Assembly: GCA_001643675.2 (NCBI GenBank)
Contig: LSRY02000040.1
Span: forward strand, 152,001 to 216,000
DNA from: Monocercomonoides exilis
Taxonomy: Eukaryota > Preaxostyla > Oxymonadida > Polymastigidae
DNA: 64,000 nucleotides
Direction: 5' to 3'
Shown: positions 21,423 through 33,596 of the stretch, one piece after another
Numbering within the stretch: the first letter of the stretch is position 1
How the letters are laid out: each line of letters begins with the position of its first letter
Made by a program: the position numbers and the translations under genes
Notes under the pieces: generated by a model
Databases searched by the model: none
What the model saw: only the letters and a program-made list of their open reading frames with translations
Told to the model about the DNA's origin: nothing

Positions 21423-24400
21423 GTACATCTGTGCTTCCTTTGCAATTTGCGATGATAGAAATTAACTTTATGATGAAATTATAGATAAAAATAAATTAAA
21501 ACTATTGGGAGGACGAATTTTTTGAAATTGTTTTTTCATGTTGAAAAAAATCAATTTTGAAAAATCACACATAAATATTCCAATTTTTAATTAAAATAAA
21601 TATATAAAGATAATTTCCAATTAATAAATACATGCAATGCTTTAAATTGTTATATTTACCTTTTGTATCAAAGAATTTCTGAGAAATAAAACATTTTTGA
21701 AAAATAAAAATTTAAATCAAAAATTTTGATCAATCCCACTATTAATTTTTTGATTTCCAAAGATTTAGGATTAGCTTTTTTTTGTGATGTGTGGGGTGAA
21801 CACTTTCCAATATATTGCAATTTGAATATATAAACATTATATTATTGTATGCACTGATTGTTATTTTAAATATTGTTCTATTATTAACAAAATTTGATTT
21901 TTAGAATTTGAAATTGATAGTTATGCAACGTCACACAATATGAGTCCAATATTGGTGGATATGGTTGAAAATATATTGAAAATGTGGATAAACGTATGCT
22001 ACATATTTTATTATTATATTTAATCTGTTATTTTAACTTTTTACAATAAATATAATAAAATTATATTATCTCAGTTCGGAATGTTGCAGACAACATAGAT
22101 TCAAATAAAATTGGAGGAGGAATATTCTAAGTATTTGATGCGTTTGGATCAATGATTATTATTAATCAACAATCAGTCATTGCGGCTGGAGCATTAGATC
22201 AGGGAAAGGTGGAGGAGCATATCTAGCAACAAAGGAAAGAGGGATTCTTGATTTTGCATTTGTTGGAATGAAATTCAGTTCAAATACAGCAAGAGTCGGG
22301 AATGATATTTTCATTGAATGTTTCAACATCACATAGCAAATCAATTAAACTCAAATCCGATTTGATCTCTAATAAAAACACGACGTTGGGAATAGAATGG
22401 GGGAAATGGAGGTATGGACTATCATGGATGCGGATATTCACTTTCCATGCTCCACATTGATATATGCAGGAACAAATGTGCTTGGCACATCGCCAGCAAC
22501 ACTAAAACTCGTTAATGGAAGTTCTATTTCTGATGAAATGACACTCAGCACTCAAGAAATGAATATTGATGGAGATATTGAAAAGGCAAAGATTGGAATA
22601 AGCAAAGGAGGAGAAAATGTATTTTTGATAAAGAGTGAACGAGCAATATCATTTTCATCTTTAACATTTTCGATATCAACATTTGCCGGATCAAGAAAGG
22701 AGTGTGCATTTCTGTGCAGTTCAAGCACATTGAGATTTGAGGAATGTTCATTTGGAGCAGAATCAGAAGAGATTGGAGTGGGATTGATTTGTGGGAAAGG
22801 AGGGAAAGTGGAGCTGGCAAATTGTGAATTTGAAAATATCCGAATGACCAAATTAGGGATGGTGACTTTTGATGGAGCAGGGGTTGGAGGATTGATTGAT
22901 AAGGTGATTGTGAGGAATGTGACAAGAGAAAATGCGGGAAGAAGCTTATTTGGGGGAAAATACGAACTTTCAAGCTTTTTATGCACAAAGCATGAAAAAA
23001 CTGTTTAACTCACAACTTCAATTCCCTTACTCAAATTGCAAAATAAATTTGATTATCGAAACTGTAAACAGGCATCGTTGAAATTAAAACATAAAGTTAT
23101 GTGACATTCCGCATTTGTCAAAAAATTGAACCATTTTTATAATATTTTTTGATTTTAAATAGTCAATGAAAAGTGCAAAATTTTTAAATGAAAATGCATT
23201 GAGCAAAATATTTTGCCCCATTTGAGCTGAGAAATGGAGGAGATATTGAAATAAAGAACACGACGATGAATGAATCTCGTTTTGAGAATGGAAATGAGAT
23301 TGAGATTGGAGAAGGGATTAATGCGAAAATCTGGAACTGCACATTCAAATCAATAGAGAGAGTGAATGGGAATGGAGGGGTTATGAATGGGAGAGTGGGG
23401 AGTGGGAAATGTGTGGATATTAACAAATGTGTGTTTGAGGAATGCAACTGTGTGGCTGGTAATTCAATGGGAGGAGGAATTGTTATGATTGTGGAAGATG
23501 GAGGGAATTTGTTGTTTGACAATAACAAGATGAATGGATGCACAGTTGCAGAGAGAAGCGGAAAAGGAGGAGGGATGCATCTGACATTTGAAGCAACGAA
23601 TATTGAATATTCTATGAAGAATGACACTTTCACGAACAATGTTGCAGAAAAAGGAGAAGATGTGTATTTGGTGTGTGGATCACCATGGACGATGCTTCTT
23701 CCGGCGTTTTGGGAAGGGACAGCCACAAGAGTCACAGCAGAAAATAAGATGTGGGTGCTTGAGTCATCTGAACCAAGAAAAGAAGACTCACTGATCAATT
23801 ATCTGTTTCCAAGATTGGGAACGGATTTGTTTGTAAGCAATTCTGGAAACGGATTATCAAGTTGTGGAGCGAAAGAAAATCCTTGCTCGTCTGTTGATAT
23901 TGGGTTTGATCGGTTGAACGATGAGATAAAGAGGATTATGCTTGTTAGTGCTGCTTCAGTGAGCAAGACTATCAACAGAGGTGGGAAAGGACTGACAATC
24001 GAAGGGAATGAAGAAACGAGAGAATTGGTTGTTGAAGAGGGAGGGAAATTTGAATTGACAGAAGGAGATGGGCAAACACATTTGACTTTGTCACTTCTTC
24101 AGATTTCACTTCCATGCACCTCCTCTGCAAGTGCAGCTGGTGACGAATCGATTGTGGAAGTGAGGATTGGGGGATGCTTCATTTTGGATTGTTTGTTCTC
24201 AGGAGGAGAAGGGAATTCAAATGTGAATGAGTGTGGGAAGTGGACAGTGATTGGGGATGGGGGGGGGGGGGGGGGCAATTCGAATAGAGAGAACAGAAAT
24301 GAACGGGATAACATTCGAAGGATGTGGAATTGCAAGATTTGGAGGAGGGAATGTGATATTTGTGAACTGTTCATTGGATGGGATTGAAACCAGTGGAGGA

Positions 24401-24606
24401 GGAGTGATTGTGGGGAATGGTGGATCGGAAGTGACATTGAAGAACATGACAGGATTTGGGCGTGTTGTGGGAACAGGATCGCTGATAACGTCGAATGGAG
24501 GATCGAATTTGAGAGTTGAGGGAGAAAGCAGATTTGAGAATATCGAGACAGAAAGTGTGAGTGGAGTGTGTGTGAAGAGCGAGATGAAGTTGAATGATTT
24601 GCTTGA
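21423..24606 (+). repeat. Left arm of a 3.18-kb near-perfect inverted repeat
   Basis: The arm starts GTACATCTGTGC and ends GATTTGCTTGA. Its reverse complement is 28558-31738. I find no difference apart from the G tract (17 here, 14 in the other copy), and the coding frames translate identically. Outside the arms the sequences diverge at once. Confidence 0.9.
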
Positions 24607-25402
24607 AATGGGATCATCAACCATATTGAAATGCTCTGCGAATGGAAATGGAGGAAGAGGAGGAGGAATATATCTCAATTTGAGTGACAATTGTGTGAAT
24701 AACTTTGCGTTGACAACATTGATATTCAAAGACAATGTTGCAGCTGAGGGAAGAGATCTGTTCGTTTCATGCAGGAAACTGAATGAAACATTGATGAAGG
24801 AGAGGTTTGGATTTGAATATAAATATGAAAATGGAGAAGGAGAATGGATGGCAGTTGATATGAAAGGGATTGACAGGGGGCATTTTGTGGAGAGTGTTGA
24901 TCTTGGCTTGTTTCTTGTTGAAATGAAGGGAATGTTGGTGTGTGTGCCGAGGGAGGGGTATGACACATTGGGATGTGGGAGCGATGGATATCCATGTGAA
25001 TCGATGTGGAGTGGAATAAGCCACATTGACATGAATGGAGGGGAAGGAGAAAGGAAAGTGAAAGTGAGGGATGAAGGGACAATTGAAGATATTTGTTCTT
25101 TCACAGATGCACTTGCGATTGATGGGTGTGTGAATAATGGAGATATCGATAAACGCATTCCTATTCATTTTGAAGAGACAATCAAAGGGAATTCTGCATC
25201 AACTTCATCTGTTATTTCATCAACTCAGCCACTTAGCTTGTTATCTTTGAAGCTGCAGATTCCAAATCAATTTGTACCAAGCAAGAATTCTTTGATCTCA
25301 TCGAGTGGGATTCTCCAACTCAAAAACTGTTCCTTTGAAAATCAATCATCAGATATCATTCAATATTCGTTGATAACAACAACCACTGGAAGTTGCACAT
25401 AA
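22140..25402 (+). pseudogene. Beta-helix (pectin-lyase-fold) surface-protein gene with frame breaks
   Basis: Gly/Asn/Cys-rich repeats of the right-handed beta-helix kind run along the plus strand. The blocks are about 22140-22340 (QGKGGGAYLATKERG), 22397-23008 (LRFEECSFGAESEEIG), about 23200-24260 (KIWNCTFKSIERVNGNGG and VFEECNCVAGNSMGGG) and 24260-25402 (GGGNVIFVNCSLDG). Two copies of a module with G.D/N...CG....PC.S occur: NSGNGLSSCGAKENPCSS and YDTLGCGSDGYPCES. Such modules typify large surface or secreted proteins expanded in oxymonads and other anaerobic protists. The blocks are separated by stops near 22337 and 23006 (an intron across 23009-23200 is possible) and by a frameshift exactly at the 17-G tract (24259-24275). 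No signal peptide or membrane anchor is seen. With one base fewer in the G tract, 23200-25402 would be a single frame. Confidence 0.6.
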
Positions 25403-25604
25403 AAAAATCAGCTTTATATAATAATTGTAATTGCTATTCATCCATTCAAAGCTACAAAATAATTGTGTTATATTTTTGATGTTGGCACAATGGTGTGAAC
25501 AATGGTTTTTTGAACTTTTGCTATTTGTCGTACGTGAAATATAATTTCCTTGTTCCCTTTTCAGTTTCATTTTAATTTTCATATAGGATTAGTTTGAGAT
25601 TTCT

Positions 25605-25679
<75 letters not shown>

Positions 25680-26148
25680 AAAACAATCTATTTCGGTTTT
25701 ATTAGTGTGAAAAAATAAAATCATCAATTATCTTTTTCAGTATGCAATATCACTTCTCAAAATGAATGATAGTTATGTGTTCGCATGTATTAATGAGTGA
25801 GTGAATTCATGGGACATTCCTAACAAAATAGATAATTAATTCTTTGTTGAAATTTATTTTTGAGTAATTGTAGTAGATAACGTTGTTTTTTTCTTCAAAC
25901 ATTAATGATTTTGTAATGTCATTTAAATATTGTGAACTTATGCACATGTTGTTATTATTTATTGTCATTTTGATTTAAAATTTAATAAATATAATGTGCC
26001 ATTTTTTTTAAAAATATACTTGTTTTCAACTTAACATATGTTGCAAAGAATGAAATCAAATTGAGTTTCGATTTATCAAAAAAATTCCCATTATTGAACT
26101 CAATAATTTTGAATTATTGATTAATTTTCAAACTGTTTCATCCTCTTC
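25403..26148. other. Intergenic DNA with a T/TG microsatellite
   Basis: A T tract of about 36 bases followed by (TG)n of about 18 units occupies 25606-25677. The rest is AT-rich, with no gene supported. Confidence 0.6.
25606..25677. repeat. Poly(T)-(TG)n microsatellite
   Basis: Direct reading: an uninterrupted T run, then alternating TG. Confidence 0.9.
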
Positions 26149-27222
26149 ATGATTGAGAACGTAATCAATTTCGAAGAATTAACATTCAGCGAGTTTATTA
26201 TTCTTTCGAACAATAAAAATCAGTTTGCAGTGGAATTGTTATCGAAATTTGGACTGATCAAAAAAAATCGAACATGTTGGAAAAGCAGAAAAAATATGGA
26301 TCTGAAGTTGCAAAAAAAAGAAAATAATTACTATGCCTTCAAATGTTCAAAACGTAGAAATTTCTTCAGTTGGAACTTTGATTCAATATTTATGGAATTT
26401 CTTTTATCACCATTCAAGCAATCATTATTATTGTTTCATTTTTGGTACAGACATTCGATCAAAGAAACAGTTTTTGAAACTAAAGTTGCAAAAGAGACAG
26501 TAGTGAAATTATTCAGAAAGTTGCGAAGAATTTGTTGCTATTTTGAGACATTCAAAATGGAAAAAGTGGGGAAAGATCGTATTGTTGAAATCGATGAAAC
26601 GCTAATTCACAGAAGAAAAAATAAAATTGGGAGATGCAGAGAACAGCAATGGTTGTGGGGAGTCATTGAGAGAAAAGAAATAGGGAAACCACAAAAACAA
26701 ATTCTTGAATTTCTTCCTGATAGAAAAGCAGATTCATTTTTTTTTGTCAAAAAAAACATTGAAAGATCAGCAACGATAATGTCTGATCAGTGGTCAGCAT
26801 ATAATTGCATCAGTGAAAACGGTTTCACAATAGATAGCGTTAATCACACTCTCAATTTTGTGAAACTGGAAAATCCAAAGGTTTACACACAGACAATTGA
26901 AGGAATCTGGTCTCATTTGAAAAATCATATTCCAAAACGAGGGAGAACATATTTAAAGACAAAGGAATATGTGTATGAGTTTCAATATCGATATAACAAT
27001 AGAATGACTCCAACAACTTTCATGAAAGAATTATCACATATCAACAAGAAAAATTTGGATATTTTTCTTCGTGCTTATGACGAAAGTGTAGTAAATTTGA
27101 TCAGTATTTTGAATAAAGAAAGAAAATTCAAATTATCATCTTATTATTTGAAAAAAAAAGGAAATGAAAAAAAAGAAGAAACTATGAACTGTGTGACGAA
27201 AATGAATTGGATGAAGTGCTGA
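26149..27222 (+). CDS. Merlin/IS1595-type DDE transposase
   Basis: An uninterrupted 357-residue frame. The family's cut-and-paste transposases use three acidic residues, all present here: the first Asp in IVEIDETLIHRRKNKIGR (about residue 148), the second in IMSDQWSAYNCIS (about 212) and the Glu in QTIEGIWSHLKNHIPKRGR (about 251). The block QQWLWGVIERKEIGKP also fits. The N-terminal 100 residues hold FKCSKRRNFFSW, resembling the DNA-binding region of the family. It is the only apparently intact transposase of this type in the window and lies in the spacer between the arms of the 3.18-kb inverted repeat. I could not identify TIRs around it. The stop is TGA, after which other frames stay open (see 27359). 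Confidence 0.85.
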   Translation: MIENVINFEELTFSEFIILSNNKNQFAVELLSKFGLIKKNRTCWKSRKNMDLKLQKKENNYYAFKCSKRRNFFSWNFDSIFMEFLLSPFKQSLLLFHFWYRHSIKETVFETKVAKETVVKLFRKLRRICCYFETFKMEKVGKDRIVEIDETLIHRRKNKIGRCREQQWLWGVIERKEIGKPQKQILEFLPDRKADSFFFVKKNIERSATIMSDQWSAYNCISENGFTIDSVNHTLNFVKLENPKVYTQTIEGIWSHLKNHIPKRGRTYLKTKEYVYEFQYRYNNRMTPTTFMKELSHINKKNLDIFLRAYDESVVNLISILNKERKFKLSSYYLKKKGNEKKEETMNCVTKMNWMKC

Positions 27223-27358
27223 AGAAAAAAAAACATGAAAGAAATCAATTGAATTTAATGAATCAAAAAAATTCAAAAGAAGAAAAATTGATGATGAAGA
27301 AGAGAAAGAAGAGAAAGAGAGAGAAACAAGCGAACGAGAGTTCACTGATGATGATAAA

Positions 27359-27784
27359 ATGGAACTTGAATATGAAACAGATAAAAATGAAAAAGATGAA
27401 GATGAAGGTGATGAATTGCAAAAAAATAAAGAAATAAAAACAATTCGAAAAAAAAGAAAAAAAAGAAATAGATCCAGCAACGGCAGATTTGTGAAAATTA
27501 TTGTGAATCAACAGATTGAAACTCTAATTCTTGAAACAAAAAAGTTTTGTGAAAAAAAGGAAACAAAAATTGAGGAGATGGCAAAAAAAGAAAAAGAAAA
27601 AAAACATGCAATTGAAAATAAGCCAATACTCAGAAGCTTCATCAAATCAAAAGATATTGGAACCGAGCAATCTCCTATTAATTTGAAGACAAAATTAACG
27701 CTCCACTTCATTACACATCATATTTTGATAAAAATACAACACAAACAATACAAGATATTAAAGAAATTGCTATGCTTTTCATGA
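27359..27784 (+). CDS. Highly charged frame downstream of the transposase
   Basis: A 141-residue Lys/Glu-rich frame containing ETDKNEKDEDEGDELQKNKE, FVKIIVNQQIETLILETKKF and IEEMAKKEKEKKHAIENKP. The same frame extends upstream to about 27265 as KRRKIDDEEEKEEKERE. It could be a second exon or frameshifted C-terminal tail of the transposase, or a small separate coiled-coil protein. Low-complexity A-rich DNA also gives open frames by chance, so support is weak. Confidence 0.3.
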   Translation: MELEYETDKNEKDEDEGDELQKNKEIKTIRKKRKKRNRSSNGRFVKIIVNQQIETLILETKKFCEKKETKIEEMAKKEKEKKHAIENKPILRSFIKSKDIGTEQSPINLKTKLTLHFITHHILIKIQHKQYKILKKLLCFS

Positions 27785-28557
27785 ACATGATCGAAATATA
27801 TGAAAAGGCTATTCTCAAGCGTTGGAATTTCGTTAATGAAATGAAATTCATTGATTCTCTTTGAATTACGATATTGAAATAACTATCAGATTATTTTTCT
27901 CACAAAGCCACATTTTCATCATTATCAACATTCAAATGTTGTTATTTCATAAAAGAGTTGGTGAATCAAGTTCTTCCCATAATAAGCATCATCTTGTCAT
28001 TAACTGAATTAAGTTTTGCCTCATCTTCACACTTCACAAACTTCACTTTCCCATTTTCTTTCCCCATTCCTTTTCACCAGTAACCATATCACTCTTTCAC
28101 GTCACATCCTTCCTCAGACAATCCAGACATTTCAAAAATCATTTTCCATTGAATCGCCATTTCATTAATACAAACCAAAATTAATTCTCCATTAAATATT
28201 GTTCTTTGATGATCTTCTCCTGAAACTTCTTTTCCTCTCATGCTTCCACACACATGCTTAAATACTCCTCTTTCTTTTCTTTTCTAATATCTGCATTTTC
28301 TTGTTCATTCACCACTCAACACAATCTCATTCTCCTCCAAGCTCTCCCCAATCACAAGCAAATGCACAGATATAGGTAATTTTTCAAATGATCATTTTTA
28401 ATAAGAGAAATTTTTAACATTCAGATAACAATTCCGCTTGCACACAATAACATATCTATCAACCTCACTCTCCTCTCACTTAAATAATACATTCAAATAG
28501 TCACATCCTTCAATGACGTAAATAATGTTATATTTCACACGTTTCAGCTAATCATTA
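27785..28557. other. Intergenic DNA
   Basis: No supported gene. The sequence shares nothing with 24607-25402, so the right arm of the inverted repeat ends abruptly here at 28558, inside the beta-helix reading frame. Confidence 0.5.
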
Positions 28558-31020
28558 TCAAGCAAATCATTCAACTTCATCTCGCTCTTCACACACACTC
28601 CACTCACACTTTCTGTCTCGATATTCTCAAATCTGCTTTCTCCCTCAACTCTCAAATTCGATCCTCCATTCGACGTTATCAGCGATCCTGTTCCCACAAC
28701 ACGCCCAAATCCTGTCATGTTCTTCAATGTCACTTCCGATCCACCATTCCCCACAATCACTCCTCCTCCACTGGTTTCAATCCCATCCAATGAACAGTTC
28801 ACAAATATCACATTCCCTCCTCCAAATCTTGCAATTCCACATCCTTCGAATGTTATCCCGTTCATTTCTGTTCTCTCTATTCGAATTGCCCCCCCCCCCC
28901 CCATCCCCAATCACTGTCCACTTCCCACACTCATTCACATTTGAATTCCCTTCTCCTCCTGAGAACAAACAATCCAAAATGAAGCATCCCCCAATCCTCA
29001 CTTCCACAATCGATTCGTCACCAGCTGCACTTGCAGAGGAGGTGCATGGAAGTGAAATCTGAAGAAGTGACAAAGTCAAATGTGTTTGCCCATCTCCTTC
29101 TGTCAATTCAAATTTCCCTCCCTCTTCAACAACCAATTCTCTCGTTTCTTCATTCCCTTCGATTGTCAGTCCTTTCCCACCTCTGTTGATAGTCTTGCTC
29201 ACTGAAGCAGCACTAACAAGCATAATCCTCTTTATCTCATCGTTCAACCGATCAAACCCAATATCAACAGACGAGCAAGGATTTTCTTTCGCTCCACAAC
29301 TTGATAATCCGTTTCCAGAATTGCTTACAAACAAATCCGTTCCCAATCTTGGAAACAGATAATTGATCAGTGAGTCTTCTTTTCTTGGTTCAGATGACTC
29401 AAGCACCCACATCTTATTTTCTGCTGTGACTCTTGTGGCTGTCCCTTCCCAAAACGCCGGAAGAAGCATCGTCCATGGTGATCCACACACCAAATACACA
29501 TCTTCTCCTTTTTCTGCAACATTGTTCGTGAAAGTGTCATTCTTCATAGAATATTCAATATTCGTTGCTTCAAATGTCAGATGCATCCCTCCTCCTTTTC
29601 CGCTTCTCTCTGCAACTGTGCATCCATTCATCTTGTTATTGTCAAACAACAAATTCCCTCCATCTTCCACAATCATAACAATTCCTCCTCCCATTGAATT
29701 ACCAGCCACACAGTTGCATTCCTCAAACACACATTTGTTAATATCCACACATTTCCCACTCCCCACTCTCCCATTCATAACCCCTCCATTCCCATTCACT
29801 CTCTCTATTGATTTGAATGTGCAGTTCCAGATTTTCGCATTAATCCCTTCTCCAATCTCAATCTCATTTCCATTCTCAAAACGAGATTCATTCATCGTCG
29901 TGTTCTTTATTTCAATATCTCCTCCATTTCTCAGCTCAAATGGGGCAAAATATTTTGCTCAATGCATTTTCATTTAAAAATTTTGCACTTTTCATTGACT
30001 ATTTAAAATCAAAAAATATTATAAAAATGGTTCAATTTTTTGACAAATGCGGAATGTCACATAACTTTATGTTTTAATTTCAACGATGCCTGTTTACAGT
30101 TTCGATAATCAAATTTATTTTGCAATTTGAGTAAGGGAATTGAAGTTGTGAGTTAAACAGTTTTTTCATGCTTTGTGCATAAAAAGCTTGAAAGTTCGTA
30201 TTTTCCCCCAAATAAGCTTCTTCCCGCATTTTCTCTTGTCACATTCCTCACAATCACCTTATCAATCAATCCTCCAACCCCTGCTCCATCAAAAGTCACC
30301 ATCCCTAATTTGGTCATTCGGATATTTTCAAATTCACAATTTGCCAGCTCCACTTTCCCTCCTTTCCCACAAATCAATCCCACTCCAATCTCTTCTGATT
30401 CTGCTCCAAATGAACATTCCTCAAATCTCAATGTGCTTGAACTGCACAGAAATGCACACTCCTTTCTTGATCCGGCAAATGTTGATATCGAAAATGTTAA
30501 AGATGAAAATGATATTGCTCGTTCACTCTTTATCAAAAATACATTTTCTCCTCCTTTGCTTATTCCAATCTTTGCCTTTTCAATATCTCCATCAATATTC
30601 ATTTCTTGAGTGCTGAGTGTCATTTCATCAGAAATAGAACTTCCATTAACGAGTTTTAGTGTTGCTGGCGATGTGCCAAGCACATTTGTTCCTGCATATA
30701 TCAATGTGGAGCATGGAAAGTGAATATCCGCATCCATGATAGTCCATACCTCCATTTCCCCCATTCTATTCCCAACGTCGTGTTTTTATTAGAGATCAAA
30801 TCGGATTTGAGTTTAATTGATTTGCTATGTGATGTTGAAACATTCAATGAAAATATCATTCCCGACTCTTGCTGTATTTGAACTGAATTTCATTCCAACA
30901 AATGCAAAATCAAGAATCCCTCTTTCCTTTGTTGCTAGATATGCTCCTCCACCTTTCCCTGATCTAATGCTCCAGCCGCAATGACTGATTGTTGATTAAT
31001 AATAATCATTGATCCAAACG
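28558..31020 (-). pseudogene. Truncated second copy of the beta-helix surface-protein gene
   Basis: This is the reverse-complement copy of 22140-24606, with identical protein blocks on the minus strand: 30764-30153, about 29960-28900 and 28890-28558. It ends at MKLNDLL, where the left copy continues for another 265 residues, so the C-terminal part is missing. The C tract at 28889-28902 (14 bases) corresponds to 17 bases in the left copy. Both lengths leave the same frameshift. It is a partial copy and presumably inactive. Confidence 0.75.
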
Positions 31021-31738
31021 CATCAAATACTTAGAATATTCCTCCTCCAATTTTATTTGAATCTATGTTGTCTGCAACATTCCGAACTGAGATAATATAA
31101 TTTTATTATATTTATTGTAAAAAGTTAAAATAACAGATTAAATATAATAATAAAATATGTAGCATACGTTTATCCACATTTTCAATATATTTTCAACCAT
31201 ATCCACCAATATTGGACTCATATTGTGTGACGTTGCATAACTATCAATTTCAAATTCTAAAAATCAAATTTTGTTAATAATAGAACAATATTTAAAATAA
31301 CAATCAGTGCATACAATAATATAATGTTTATATATTCAAATTGCAATATATTGGAAAGTGTTCACCCCACACATCACAAAAAAAAGCTAATCCTAAATCT
31401 TTGGAAATCAAAAAATTAATAGTGGGATTGATCAAAATTTTTGATTTAAATTTTTATTTTTCAAAAATGTTTTATTTCTCAGAAATTCTTTGATACAAAA
31501 GGTAAATATAACAATTTAAAGCATTGCATGTATTTATTAATTGGAAATTATCTTTATATATTTATTTTAATTAAAAATTGGAATATTTATGTGTGATTTT
31601 TCAAAATTGATTTTTTTCAACATGAAAAAACAATTTCAAAAAATTCGTCCTCCCAATAGTTTTAATTTATTTTTATCTATAATTTCATCATAAAGTTAAT
31701 TTCTATCATCGCAAATTGCAAAGGAAGCACAGATGTAC
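28558..31738 (-). repeat. Right arm of the 3.18-kb inverted repeat
   Basis: Reverse complement of 21423-24606 (3181 against 3184 bp); the 3-bp difference is in the G/C tract. The outer end abuts a truncated DIRS element at 31739. Confidence 0.9.
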
Positions 31739-33503
31739 ATATGACGAAGATGTGCAACACGATGCAACAAAAACAGACGAACACTCCACATATCCCCGAA
31801 TGATGAAACAGAGGAGCGAAATGAGGGACGAGAAGGAGAACGAGAGGATAGTTTGGAGAGCTTCTGGGATTGTTATCGAGCCCCCAATTGGGAACGCCCT
31901 GGAGGTGAGCTCGAGGACAGCTATTGAAGATATTCTCGAAGGGGATGAGATAACACAGATGCAGCATGACCATAAAACGCCAGAAGGGAAGGGGGGTATT
32001 GCGATTGGACCATTGAGGGAACCACTTCCTGGGAGACGAGTGAACAGACTGAGCGAGTGGAAGAAGATTGGGGGAGACAAACTAGTGAGACGTAGTATAA
32101 AAGCTCGATGGAAAAGTCCCCAATCACCAATCTCACATGAGGAGAGAAAACACAGACAAGAATTTCGGGGAACAACGGAGATGACGAACAATTATTTATC
32201 CCTCTTGGAGGAGGAATTGAAGGACGGAGTAGTGAAGCCCATACAGGAGTCGGAGGTGAGGTGGTTCAACCCGACATTCATGGTGATAATGAAAAATGGA
32301 AAGTGGAGAAAGATCGTGGATTGCAGGGCGCTGAACGAGGAAGTGCAGGGGAAGCATATCAAGATGGATTCCCAGGAGACAGTCGTGGAACTCCTGGAGG
32401 AGAACGATTGGATGTCCACTCTGGACATATCAAGTGCAAACCAGCATGCAAAGGTGGACGAACAATTCAGTTCCTGCTTGTGCTTCAGCTTTCAGAATCA
32501 GTGCTCCGTTAATGTGGGGATGCCATTTGGGGAAAAGGATGTGCCCAGAGTATTCACGAAGATAATGAGAAGGGCAGCGTCATATATAAGAGAAAATTGA
32601 AAGGTAAATCTTGTATTATATCTGGACGACATTCTCCTCATGCACCCAGACAGGGATTCATTGAGATTGATCTCACAGGAGATAGCCCAGTTCCTGAGGA
32701 ATCTGGGTTGGATTCTTTCGGAGGAGAAGCTGAATTTGGAACCCACAAGGAGTGCAGAGTTTTTGGGATAGTTGCGGAACTCAGAGAAGATGGAAGTGAC
32801 ACACCAAGAGAGGAAGAGAGTGCTGCTCTTGGAGGATGTGTTAACTAGGACAGCGCATGCTAAAAAAAGGAAGAGACAAAAGACGAGGGATTTAGCAGTA
32901 CTCCTCGGGGGGCTGAATTTTGTGAGGTTACAACACACACCAGCGAGCTTGTGGATGAAGCGCATGCAATACGTGCTGAGGCAGGCAATAGCCTGTGGAG
33001 GCTGGAAAGGAATCGTGATAGTCAACCCAATGATACTGGGAGAATTAACACACTGGAGAAAGATCCTACAAGAAAACAGACCGAGGTGTCTGAAGAGAAG
33101 GAACAGACCAGCATAACAAACAACGGATGAGTCAGAGCTGGGATGGTGTGCAGTTTTAACAATACCGATGGGGAACAAAGACGAGAAGATATATGTCCAC
33201 GGGAGTTGGACACTCCAGGAGAGTGCGTTAGCGATAAACGAGAAGGAGTACAGAGCAGTATTGAGGATACTAGAGAGAAAGGGAGTGTGGCTTCAGCAAC
33301 AGAAGATAGATCATATTCGTCTGAAGACAGATAACATGTCCACGAGATGGACGATACAGAAGAAGAGGGGAGCGCCATCGCTCATTCCAACACTAAGAGC
33401 ATTAGAGAAAAAACTAAACAGCCTGGACATCACAACACAAATAGAACATATACAGTCAGAGGAGAACACGGAAGCAGATGCACTCAGCTGGATGGCGAAA
33501 TAG
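31739..33503 (+). pseudogene. DIRS reverse transcriptase / RNase H, broken
   Basis: The frame from 31739 has GRRVNRLSEWKKIGGDKLV, VRWFNPTFMVIMKNGKWRK, IVDCRALNEEVQGK, WMSTLDISSANQHAKVDE and VGMPFGEKDVPRVFTKIM (RT). A TGA at 32598 follows. The same frame continues with VNLVLYLDDILLMHPDRDS, where LDD is the RT catalytic motif, and FLG. A TAG at 32770 follows, where related elements usually have Trp, and then LRNSEKMEVTHQERKRVLL. RNase H follows in another frame at 33168-33503: IYVHGSWTLQESALAINEKE, KTDNMSTRW and SEENTEADALS. Both nonsense codons are one G-to-A change away from Trp. An N-terminal gag-like protein is absent. Confidence 0.75.
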
Positions 33504-33596
33504 CAGGATTATGCACTGAGGGAGGAGGAAGTAGCAGAGATATTTTCAACAATCGCACCGAGAAGACAACAAACAATTTCAGAACAGATTGCGCAG

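Noticed and set aside
25606-25677. T/TG tract as a possible telomere or centromere repeat
   Set aside because: It is a single short microsatellite without TTAGGG-like order or array.
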